Below, piece by piece: positions 1-4,433 of a DNA stretch of 5,143 nt. The DNA is from Bifidobacterium breve (lineage in GTDB: Bacteria; Actinomycetota; Actinomycetes; S36-B12). The notes beneath the pieces are model-generated. The model saw only the letters and a program-made list of their open reading frames with translations. It made no database searches and had not been told where the DNA came from. Each line of letters opens with the position of its first letter. Within the stretch, counting starts at the first letter, position 1. A program made the translations under genes and the position numbers. The stretch covers positions 1 through 5,143 of the forward strand of contig CAMBQX010000129.1 of the NCBI GenBank assembly GCA_945870085.1, given 5' to 3'.

Positions 1-3
1 CGG

Positions 4-76
4 TGCGCCCGAAGAGATTCGAACTCCTAACCTTCTGATCCGTAGTCAGATGCTCTATCCGTTGAGCTACGGGCGC
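4..76 (-). tRNA. tRNA-Arg, anticodon ACG
   Basis: The minus strand folds into a complete 73-nt cloverleaf. The 7-bp acceptor stem is GCGCCCG/CGGGCGC, the D stem is GCTC/GAGC, and the anticodon stem TCTGA/TCAGA encloses the loop CTACGGA, which gives anticodon ACG. The variable loop has 5 nt, and the T arm AGGAG-TTCGAAT-CTCTT has one G-U pair. The discriminator base is A. The ACG anticodon is normally edited to ICG by TadA and then reads CGU, CGC and CGA. The bases after the discriminator read CCG rather than CCA (plus positions 1-3), so the CCA tail is probably added after transcription. Confidence 0.96.
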
Positions 77-90
77 CTTGTAACTTGCGA

Positions 91-96
91 AGTATA
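91..96 (-). promoter_or_regulatory. Candidate -10 element of the tRNA-Arg promoter
   Basis: The minus strand reads TATACT here, five of six matches to TATAAT. Transcription would start about 8 nt before the mature tRNA 5' end, a normal short leader. No convincing -35 hexamer is visible 16-18 bp upstream, so the call rests on the -10 element and its position. Confidence 0.5.
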
Positions 97-252
97 GCGT
101 TCATATGACATCCGGTTCGGCGCCTAGGTAACCTGCCGACGTGAGCGCCAAAATGACCAATTACCGCCCTGCGGCCGCATCGGCCAGCCCTGCGCCACCA
201 CTTACCTAGCCAGGTAACTAGGTGGCCAGTACCTGGGGTTTCCAATAGCCCA

Positions 253-276
253 CCGGAGGCGGTGCCGCACCCCCGG
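253..276 (-). terminator. Weak hairpin after the hypothetical gene, possible terminator
   Basis: GGTG (261-264) and CACC (268-271) can pair around a 3-nt loop, and flanking CCGG blocks (253-256 and 273-276) can pair outside them. It lies just past the stop codon of the minus-strand gene at 282-647. No T-run follows on the minus strand, so it is not a classic intrinsic terminator. U-poor terminators have been proposed for actinobacteria. Confidence 0.25.
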
Positions 277-281
277 ATTCG

Positions 282-647
282 CTAACTAGTAAGCCCTTTG
301 AATGCCTCTGCAATCGCGGCTTGGCCAGCAGCTTCGTACTTATCAGGGTCGAGCACTTGCCCGAGTTGGATACCAACCCCTTGGCGATCGTGAACCTCGG
401 CGCTGACTAACGTGCCGGCCTCCGTCTCAGTAAATTCCACGTCGAATCTGATGGGCAGTTCATCGGTATGCATAAACCAAATCCCAAGGAGGCGGTACTT
501 AAGCAGTTTTCCACCCTTCCCGGCCACCGCATCGGCATCATCTGTCTCTACCGTGAGACCGGCGGCTGCCAGGTTTGAGTGAACCAACGCTTTCGCATCG
601 TCAATATTCATGCTCGTCGTGATACTGCCCTCGGCGCAAGTTGTCAT
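282..647 (-). CDS. Hypothetical protein, 121 aa
   Basis: I do not recognise a family. The 121-residue product has no signal peptide or membrane segment, so it is probably cytoplasmic. An N-terminal helix-like stretch (about 14-29, NIDDAKALVHSNLAAAG) is followed by a middle region likely to form several beta strands (about 40-95) and an acidic C-terminal helix (about 100-119). It is acidic overall. The start at 647 is preferred because AGGA (plus 655-658) sits 7 nt upstream of the ATG. An in-frame ATG at 611 (residue 13) has no comparable ribosome binding site, but the protein-like pattern begins right after it, so it remains an alternative. The gene is divergent from the Rieske gene, with 52 bp between the starts, and ends TAG. 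The cysteine at residue 4 is its only one. Confidence 0.7.
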   Translation of the reverse strand: MTTCAEGSITTSMNIDDAKALVHSNLAAAGLTVETDDADAVAGKGGKLLKYRLLGIWFMHTDELPIRFDVEFTETEAGTLVSAEVHDRQGVGIQLGQVLDPDKYEAAGQAAIAEAFKGLTS

Positions 648-661
648 GGCTCAATCCTAAC

Positions 662-690
662 ATTATTTAATTGCAAAACCAGCCGTGTAA
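662..690 (-). promoter_or_regulatory. Possible promoter of the hypothetical gene
   Basis: On the minus strand, TTACAC (685-690) and AATAAT (662-667) are separated by 17 bp and could act as -35 and -10 elements. The start site would fall near 655, close to the AGGA ribosome binding site, which makes the leader very short. It overlaps the candidate promoter of the divergent Rieske gene. Both hexamers are imperfect. Confidence 0.3.
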
Positions 691-694
691 TAAT
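688..694 (+). promoter_or_regulatory. Candidate -10 element of a leaderless Rieske transcript
   Basis: TAATAAT lies 5 bp before the ATG at 700, preceded by TG one base further upstream as in an extended -10. No Shine-Dalgarno sequence is visible before this ATG. A -10 this close puts the transcription start at or next to the start codon, an arrangement common in actinobacteria. No good -35 is seen at the normal distance. Confidence 0.4.
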
Positions 695-699
695 CGGCT

Positions 700-1122
700 A
701 TGGAGCAAACCCGAAGGCAATTTCTGACCGGTGCCTGCGCCCTCGTAGGCGCCGGACTCGGTGCCGCACTACTAGCCGACTCGGCCGATGCGGCCACCGG
801 AATCAAACGCAAAAAGAACGGCCAAGTAGAAGTCACAGTCGCGCAAATCCCCGACCTGCAGCAAGTAGACGGCGTGGTGAACCTGGGGACGGTCAAAGGG
901 ATTCCGACAGCAGTTGTCTGCACCGGGCCTTCGACATACATCGCGCTGAACCTGCGCTGCCCCCATGCGGGAGTCTCCGTTCGCGATACCGGGAGTGAAT
1001 GGCTGTGTCCGGCACACGGATCCCAGTTCGAGTTAGACGGCGCCTTCATCAGTGGGCCCGCCGGTCGCGCATTGGCACCGGTGCGCTCACGGTTGAGGAA
1101 CGGTGTCTTGACGGTCGGTTAG
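700..1122 (+). CDS. Tat-exported Rieske [2Fe-2S] protein
   Basis: This 140-residue protein carries a Rieske iron-sulfur cluster and probably serves in electron transfer outside the cytoplasmic membrane; its partner is unknown. The N terminus is a twin-arginine signal: R5-R6-Q-F-L, a hydrophobic stretch (about 12-26) and a likely cleavage site after A29-D30-A31. The Rieske domain covers about 43-139. Cluster ligands are C87 and H89 (CPH) and C103 and H106 (CPAH), 13 residues apart, followed by the conserved G107-S108 and a C-terminal GPA (119-121). The two extra cysteines that form a disulfide in cytochrome bc1 Rieske proteins are absent: V92 and A105 stand in their places. This suggests a stand-alone ferredoxin-like protein rather than the bc1 subunit. 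If the signal is cleaved there is no remaining membrane anchor. No oxidase or reductase partner is encoded nearby. The start has no ribosome binding site and may be leaderless. Confidence 0.9.
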   Translation: MEQTRRQFLTGACALVGAGLGAALLADSADAATGIKRKKNGQVEVTVAQIPDLQQVDGVVNLGTVKGIPTAVVCTGPSTYIALNLRCPHAGVSVRDTGSEWLCPAHGSQFELDGAFISGPAGRALAPVRSRLRNGVLTVG

Positions 1123-1147
1123 GCCGCGATCCGTGACCCAAACACGT

Positions 1148-1175
1148 GGCCCCGTTGACATAAGCCATCGGGGCC
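1148..1175. terminator. GC-rich hairpin, possible bidirectional terminator
   Basis: GGCCCCG (1148-1154) and CGGGGCC (1169-1175) form a perfect 7-bp stem with a 14-nt loop. ACCCA (1137-1141) and TGGGT (1176-1180) could extend it after a bulge. It lies between the convergent Rieske gene and tRNA-Ser, where termination is expected from both sides. Neither side has a T-run, so efficiency is uncertain. Confidence 0.5.
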
Positions 1176-1179
1176 TGGG

Positions 1180-1273
1180 TGGCGGAGGCGGGGAGATTTG
1201 AACTCCCGATGGGTGTTAAAACCCAAACCGCATTAGCAGTGCGGCGCCATAGACCGGACTAGGCGACGCCTCC
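1180..1273 (-). tRNA. tRNA-Ser, anticodon GCT, CCA encoded
   Basis: The minus strand forms a class II tRNA. The acceptor stem is GGAGGCG/CGCCTCC, the discriminator is G, and the CCA tail is encoded in DNA (plus 1180-1182). The anticodon stem CCGCA/TGCGG holds the loop CTGCTAA, giving anticodon GCT, which reads AGC and AGU serine codons. A long variable arm (GGGT and ACCC pairing) and the T arm GGGAG-TTCAAAT-CTCCC confirm the serine type. Confidence 0.97.
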
Positions 1274-1282
1274 ACGCTGGGA

Positions 1283-1310
1283 ACCATAGATTTCTGACCT
1301 GTTGGGTCAA
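1283..1310 (-). promoter_or_regulatory. Promoter of tRNA-Ser
   Basis: On the minus strand, TTGACC (1305-1310) and TATGGT (1283-1288) are separated by 16 bp. They match the -35 consensus at five of six positions and the -10 at four of six. The predicted start is within a few bases of the tRNA 5' end at 1273. Confidence 0.6.
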
Positions 1311-1341
1311 GAGATAGGTCGAGCAATCTGTGGCTCAGCCC

Positions 1342-1380
1342 TATAAGGGTATCGGGTGCGGTCACGCGCCTCGGCAGGCG
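1342..1380 (+). promoter_or_regulatory. Possible promoter and leader hairpin of the kinase-permease pair
   Basis: TATAAG (1342-1347), continuing to TATAAGGGTAT, is the best -10-like sequence before the GTG at 1400. No good -35 is seen. If used, the leader would be about 45 nt and would contain a small hairpin, CGCCT (1367-1371) with AGGCG (1376-1380) around a CGGC loop. I found no copy of the LacI operator core (AACGTT) here. Confidence 0.3.
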
Positions 1381-1399
1381 TCGGGCACACTTAGGTCTC

Positions 1400-2155
1400 G
1401 TGACAACCACATTGGCGATTGACTGCGGGGGCGGCGGAATCAAGGGTTCGGTCCTTGATGAGTCGGGCACCATGCGGGCTCAACCGATCCGGGTGCAAAC
1501 CCCCTATCCCTTGCCAACCGCCCTTTTTGTGCAGACTTTGGTTGACCTTGCCGCAGCCTTGCCCACGGCCGATCGGGCCACGGTCGGCCTGCCGGGGATG
1601 ATCCGCCACGGGGTGGTGGTCACCACGCCCCACTACGTAACGCGCTCAGGCCCGCGCACCCGGGTGCTGCCCGAACTAGTTTTGGAGTGGGAGGGGTTTG
1701 ACGCCAAAGCGGCGTTGACCAAAGCTTTCGGTTGCCCCACCATCGTGTTGAACGACGCAGAGGTGCATGGCGCCGGAGTAGTGGCTGGGCAAGGGCTCGA
1801 AGTGGTGCTGACATTGGGCACCGGTTTGGGTTCAGCCGTTTATGACGGTGGCCGCCTAGCACCGCACCTTGAGTTGTCACAAGCTCCGGTGCGCTGGGGT
1901 TTGTCATACGACACCTACATCGGTGAGCATGAGCGTCGTCGACTAGGTGATGCACTTTGGTCGCGGCGCATCGGACGCATGATCGAAGGGCTGCGGCCGG
2001 TGTTCATGTGGGATCGGCTCTATCTAGGTGGCGGCAATAGCCGGCACATCACGCCCGTGATTCTCAATCGCATCGGAGATGACGTTGTGATCGTGCCCAA
2101 CGCTGCAGCCCTTGTTGGCGGTGCACGTGCTTGGCTATTACAGACCGAATCGTGA
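1400..2155 (+). CDS. ROK-family sugar kinase, polyphosphate-glucokinase-like
   Basis: This 251-residue cytoplasmic kinase resembles actinobacterial polyphosphate glucokinases (PpgK), which phosphorylate glucose with polyphosphate or ATP. Its length fits (about 250-270 aa). An N-terminal phosphate-binding loop (A6-I-D-C-G-G-G-G-I-K-G16) is followed by a PpgK-like PGMIRHGVV segment (65-73), the catalytic-aspartate motif L117-N-D-A120, the phosphate motif T138-L-G-T-G-L-G-S145, and L207-Y-L-G-G-G-N213. As in PpgK, the zinc-binding cysteine motif of repressor-type ROK proteins is missing. Unusually, the ELGH motif, whose Glu and His help bind sugar, reads E158-L-S-Q161. Substrate and activity are therefore open; it may be a divergent hexokinase or may use another substrate. 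The start is GTG with weak AGG (1393-1395) 4 nt upstream. The stop overlaps the start of the permease at 2152, so the two are probably translationally coupled. Confidence 0.85.
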   Translation: MTTTLAIDCGGGGIKGSVLDESGTMRAQPIRVQTPYPLPTALFVQTLVDLAAALPTADRATVGLPGMIRHGVVVTTPHYVTRSGPRTRVLPELVLEWEGFDAKAALTKAFGCPTIVLNDAEVHGAGVVAGQGLEVVLTLGTGLGSAVYDGGRLAPHLELSQAPVRWGLSYDTYIGEHERRRLGDALWSRRIGRMIEGLRPVFMWDRLYLGGGNSRHITPVILNRIGDDVVIVPNAAALVGGARAWLLQTES

Positions 2156-3129
2156 CAACTAGCTTCGCTCCCAAACCACGTAACGTCGATGCTATTGGTA
2201 TCGGCATGTATTTACTCGCCGCTTTTTTGTTTGCTTTAAATGGATCTATTTCTAAACTTGCCATGAATGCGGGTCTCGACCCAGCGCACCTAACGCAGCT
2301 TCGAAACAGTGGCTCCATGGTCGTGCTGGTGATTTTTGTGCTGCTGTCTAATCGCGGTGGATTTCGCATTCAGCGCGGTGAACTCCCGTTCTTGTTGGCG
2401 TACGGCGTCATTGCATTTGTGCTTGTGCAATTCCTTTATTTCTTCACCGTGTCGCGGCTCCCACTTGGGCTCGGCACGCTGCTCGCGTTCTTGGCTCCGG
2501 TGGTAGTGGCGTTCTGGGTGCGATTCGGCAAGAAGCAGCCGGTCAGCAACAGGCTTTGGCTAGCGATTGCGCTCATCCTGATCGGGCTAGGGCTGGTCTC
2601 GCAAGTGTGGCTAGGCCTTCGTTTCGACATTCTCGGCGTGCTCGCCGGGTTCGCCCTGGCCTTGGCTCTCGCGCTCTACTGGCTACTCGGTGAGGCCGGT
2701 CAAGAGCGCCGCGATGGGGTCTCATTAACAATGTGGGGCTTCATTTTGGCCTCGGCAACGTGGGCCATCTTGCAACCTTGGTGGAACTTCCCTTGGCCGG
2801 TTCTGGGTGAAATGTCAGTGCCCGAAACGGCCGATTTCCCGGCACTTCCGATCTGGGGCATCATGCTTTGGGGGGTAATTCTCGGTACCTTAGTCCCGTT
2901 CCTCTTGGTCCTGGGTTCACTGCGCCGCATCGGAGCGCAACGGGCCGGCATCGTCGCAACTACCGAACCACTTTGGGCTGGCTTGATCGCTATTTACGTG
3001 CTCGGTGAAATACTCACTTGGGTACAAGCACTGGGCGGTTGCGTCGTCATTGCTGGAGTTGTACTCGCTGAAACTTCGCGTCGAGTTAGCGCTAAAGAGG
3101 AGGCGGGATCTCTCCCGAGCCCCGTGTAA
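2152..3129 (+). CDS. EamA/DMT-family permease, ten membrane helices
   Basis: This 325-residue membrane protein belongs to the drug/metabolite transporter superfamily, whose members move small metabolites such as amino acids, sugars or nucleotide precursors, often outward. Two EamA repeats are visible (about 15-150 and 158-308). Hydrophobic segments lie near 15-33, 55-68, 79-97, 104-124, 134-152, 158-179, 192-209, 233-256, 264-284 and 288-306. The second repeat ends with the typical pattern TEPLWAGLIA...LGE...GG..IAGV. The substrate cannot be predicted. I chose the GTG at 2152 because it forms a GTGA overlap with the kinase stop codon; the reading frame is open back to a TTG at 2131, which would add 7 residues. 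No clear ribosome binding site precedes the GTG, which fits coupling to the kinase. The first 100 bp are visibly more A+T-rich than the rest. The 3' end overlaps the convergent lacI gene by 38 bp. Confidence 0.88.
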   Translation: MTTSFAPKPRNVDAIGIGMYLLAAFLFALNGSISKLAMNAGLDPAHLTQLRNSGSMVVLVIFVLLSNRGGFRIQRGELPFLLAYGVIAFVLVQFLYFFTVSRLPLGLGTLLAFLAPVVVAFWVRFGKKQPVSNRLWLAIALILIGLGLVSQVWLGLRFDILGVLAGFALALALALYWLLGEAGQERRDGVSLTMWGFILASATWAILQPWWNFPWPVLGEMSVPETADFPALPIWGIMLWGVILGTLVPFLLVLGSLRRIGAQRAGIVATTEPLWAGLIAIYVLGEILTWVQALGGCVVIAGVVLAETSRRVSAKEEAGSLPSPV

Positions 3130-4156
3130 TTAATTCAGACGGCACCACCGTCGTTGTTGCCGGGCGCGCTGCATCGGCCAGGCGCGCGAAGAGTGCTTCC
3201 GCGGCGAGGCGCCCAATGCGCCTGGGGTCTTGAGCAACGACACTCACCCCCGGGTTTAACACATCGGCAAGTTCGAAATCATCAAACCCAATTTGCGCAA
3301 CTTCTTTCTCAAGGCCCAATGCCCGCAGGGCGCGGACAGCACCCATGCTGATCAAGTTCTGCGCGGTGAATAGCGCGGTCGGTGGCTGCGCACCTTGTAA
3401 GAGTCCGGTGATACTTATTTCAGCCTGGTCAACTGTCCGAATATCGCGCACCACATAATCGGCCGGTACCTTGACCTGTGCGGCCATCATCGCATCGAGA
3501 AAACCGTCGTATCGATCTTCTGCTGTCGGCAGCGCTGACACGCCACCGACGAATGCAATACGTCGATGGCCGAGTGCTATCAGCTGCTGCACCGCATTTT
3601 GGGTTGCTGATCGGTTGTCGGTGACCACGACGTCGCCTGCAACACCGCGCGGCGCACGATCCACGAAGGCCATCACCAGGCCCGAGCGCATTTCATTGGC
3701 CAGGTAACCCTGTTCGAGGGCTGTTGGCGCGAGGATGAGACCGTCAACTCGTCGCGAAGAAAATGCTTCGACAATTTGCTGCTCTTGGCTTTGATCTTCG
3801 TCAAGGCTGGCCGCGAAGACCGCAACCCCACGTTGCACCGCAACTTCTTCGACGCCTCGCAGAATCGACGCGAAGAACGGGTTAGATACATCCTCAAGAA
3901 CCAGCCCGATAGTCGCGGTGCGCTGCCCGGACCGCCGCAGATTTGCCGCAGTTAGATTTGGGCGAAAGTCCAGTTGCGCCGCAGCCCGCTCCACCCGGAT
4001 GACCAACTCCGCCGACACCCCGGGCTCGCGATTAACCACCCGGGAGACGGTCTTTAGGCTGACCCCCGCCAGCGCCGCGACCTCGCGCATGGTGGGGCGC
4101 GGCCGGTGCCGACTTGGCCCCTGGGCTGGTGAACTGGGGCTAGATAACGTTGTCAT
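3092..4156 (-). CDS. LacI-family transcriptional repressor
   Basis: This 354-residue regulator has a LacI helix-turn-helix at about 22-42 (PTMREVAALAG, then VSLKTVSRVVN, whose recognition residues include L34 and K35). A hinge helix (about 65-75) follows with A71-N72-L73, L73 being the leucine expected to insert at the central CG of the operator. The effector-binding and dimerisation core spans about 82-349, with DVSNPFF (89-95), VDGLIL (137-142), G196-H-R-R-I-A-F-V-G-G205 and IGFDD (289-293). A sugar or sugar phosphate is the likely inducer. A 21-residue Ser/Pro-rich extension precedes the HTH. The start at 4156 is preferred because an extended -10 lies just upstream, which makes the message nearly leaderless; a later in-frame ATG at 4090 would cut into the HTH. 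An operator overlaps codons 1-5, indicating autorepression, and a second matching operator lies at the divergent importer promoter. The last 38 bp overlap the end of the permease gene. Confidence 0.95.
   Translation of the reverse strand: MTTLSSPSSPAQGPSRHRPRPTMREVAALAGVSLKTVSRVVNREPGVSAELVIRVERAAAQLDFRPNLTAANLRRSGQRTATIGLVLEDVSNPFFASILRGVEEVAVQRGVAVFAASLDEDQSQEQQIVEAFSSRRVDGLILAPTALEQGYLANEMRSGLVMAFVDRAPRGVAGDVVVTDNRSATQNAVQQLIALGHRRIAFVGGVSALPTAEDRYDGFLDAMMAAQVKVPADYVVRDIRTVDQAEISITGLLQGAQPPTALFTAQNLISMGAVRALRALGLEKEVAQIGFDDFELADVLNPGVSVVAQDPRRIGRLAAEALFARLADAARPATTTVVPSELITRGSGEIPPPL
4143..4154. promoter_or_regulatory. LacI-type operator 1, over the repressor start
   Basis: GATAACGTTGTC is a 12-bp palindrome with one mismatched pair and the central CG typical of LacI-family sites. 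It covers codons 1-5 of the repressor gene and begins about 6-7 bp after its predicted transcription start, a position suited to autorepression. It differs from operator 2 at a single base. Confidence 0.75.
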
Positions 4157-4167
4157 TACGAAACCGG

Positions 4168-4176
4168 ATTATTGCA
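4168..4176 (-). promoter_or_regulatory. Extended -10 promoter of the LacI gene
   Basis: The minus strand reads TGCAATAAT, an extended -10 (TG, one base, then AATAAT at 4168-4173). Transcription would start around 4160-4162, only about 5 nt before the ATG, so the message is nearly leaderless. The -35 region (TTTCTT at 4191-4196) is poor, as extended -10 promoters allow. Confidence 0.5.
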
Positions 4177-4185
4177 TATTTCGAT

Positions 4186-4214
4186 TTGACAAGAAAGGGG
4201 AGGGGCATTAGAAC
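4186..4214 (+). promoter_or_regulatory. Promoter of the sugar-importer operon
   Basis: A perfect -35 TTGACA (4186-4191) is followed after 17 bp by TAGAAC (4209-4214), four of six matches to the -10 consensus. The predicted start is near 4221, inside operator 2. Repressor bound there would block initiation, as at the lac promoter. Confidence 0.7.
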
Positions 4215-4219
4215 TAGCG

Positions 4220-4231
4220 GACAACGTTGTC
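4220..4231. promoter_or_regulatory. LacI-type operator 2, at the importer transcription start
   Basis: GACAACGTTGTC is a perfect 12-bp palindrome with a central CG, directly after the -10 element of the importer promoter. Its centre lies 77 bp from that of operator 1. The shared core and location make it the likely main operator for the adjacent LacI protein. Confidence 0.8.
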
Positions 4232-4433
4232 ACCCTAATTGGTGGCGACTTGATAAGAGGCACTTGAACACGACCCGGTTTAGGGATTTACCGATGGCTA
4301 ACTTTCGGTGAAGATGCCATAACGGTTAGGCACCGGTACGGTTCCAAAACCTAGCGGAAGCCAAATTTGACCGCTAAAAAAGGGACGTGGCTAAGTGTCA
4401 CATCCACCTCCATCCCCCTTCGAAGGGAAAAAA
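4232..4433 (+). other. Long structured 5' leader of the importer gene
   Basis: About 210 nt separate the predicted transcription start from the ATG at 4434. Visible inverted repeats are ACCGA/TCGGT (4290-4294 and 4305-4309), the imperfect palindrome at 4315-4332, TAGCGG/CCGCTA (4352-4357 and 4371-4376, 13-nt loop, followed by an A-run) and CCCTTCGAAGGG (4416-4427) at the ribosome binding site. It also contains a tiny reading frame with its own AGGGA at 4294-4311. It matches no riboswitch class that I recognise. Confidence 0.45.
4416..4428 (+). promoter_or_regulatory. Ribosome binding site within a palindrome
   Basis: The Shine-Dalgarno sequence AAGGGA (4423-4428) lies 5 nt before the ATG at 4434. 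Its AAGGG forms the right half of the perfect palindrome CCCTTCGAAGGG, so it can pair with CCCTT just upstream. This decides the start of the binding-protein gene and offers a possible point of translational control. Confidence 0.6.

Larger units (their letters stand above)
77..281. other. Non-coding gap with repeated CTAGGTAA-like words
   Basis: This 205-bp gap separates tRNA-Arg from the 3' end of the hypothetical gene at 282-647, both on the minus strand. It contains CTAGGTAA at 124-131, its exact reverse complement TTACCTAG at 202-209, and the near copy CCAGGTAA at 210-217. ACCTAG (204-209) and CTAGGT (218-223) form a 6-bp inverted repeat with an 8-nt loop. Apart from the tRNA promoter I see no gene here. 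The one long minus-strand reading frame runs into the tRNA and is not credible as a protein. Confidence 0.5.

Noticed and set aside
27..245. Minus-strand reading frame of 72 codons at the left end
   Set aside because: Its 3' part is the tRNA-Arg gene read as codons, which gives the familiar false peptide RSSTDRASDYGSEG. The rest is Arg/Gly-rich and has no ribosome binding site.
1..281. Integration site or genomic island boundary at tRNA-Arg
   Set aside because: No integrase gene, no repeat of the tRNA 3' end in the window and no clear change in base composition.
724..738. Lipobox-like TGAC (residues 10-13) in the Rieske signal peptide
   Set aside because: It lies before the hydrophobic core of the signal, too close to the twin arginines to be a lipidation site, and lacks the usual Leu at -3.
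663..1049. Minus-strand reading frames opposite the Rieske gene, and the plus-strand frame at 579-998
   Set aside because: The Rieske frame has a Tat signal and all four cluster ligands, so the overlapping frames in other phases are shadows.
1620..1955. Minus-strand reading frames inside the kinase gene
   Set aside because: Low-complexity, Arg/Pro-rich products antisense to a well-supported kinase; no start signals.
2131..2151. TTG at 2131 as the permease start
   Set aside because: The GTG at 2152 overlaps the kinase stop as GTGA, a typical coupled start, and the extra seven residues are not needed by the fold.
4367..4396. Second promoter for the importer gene (TTGACC with CTAAGT)
   Set aside because: The spacing is 18 bp, the -10 is poor, and the better promoter at 4186-4214 coincides with the operator.
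4232..4433. Known riboswitch in the importer leader
   Set aside because: I could not match the hairpins to a recognised class; a covariance-model search would be needed to decide.
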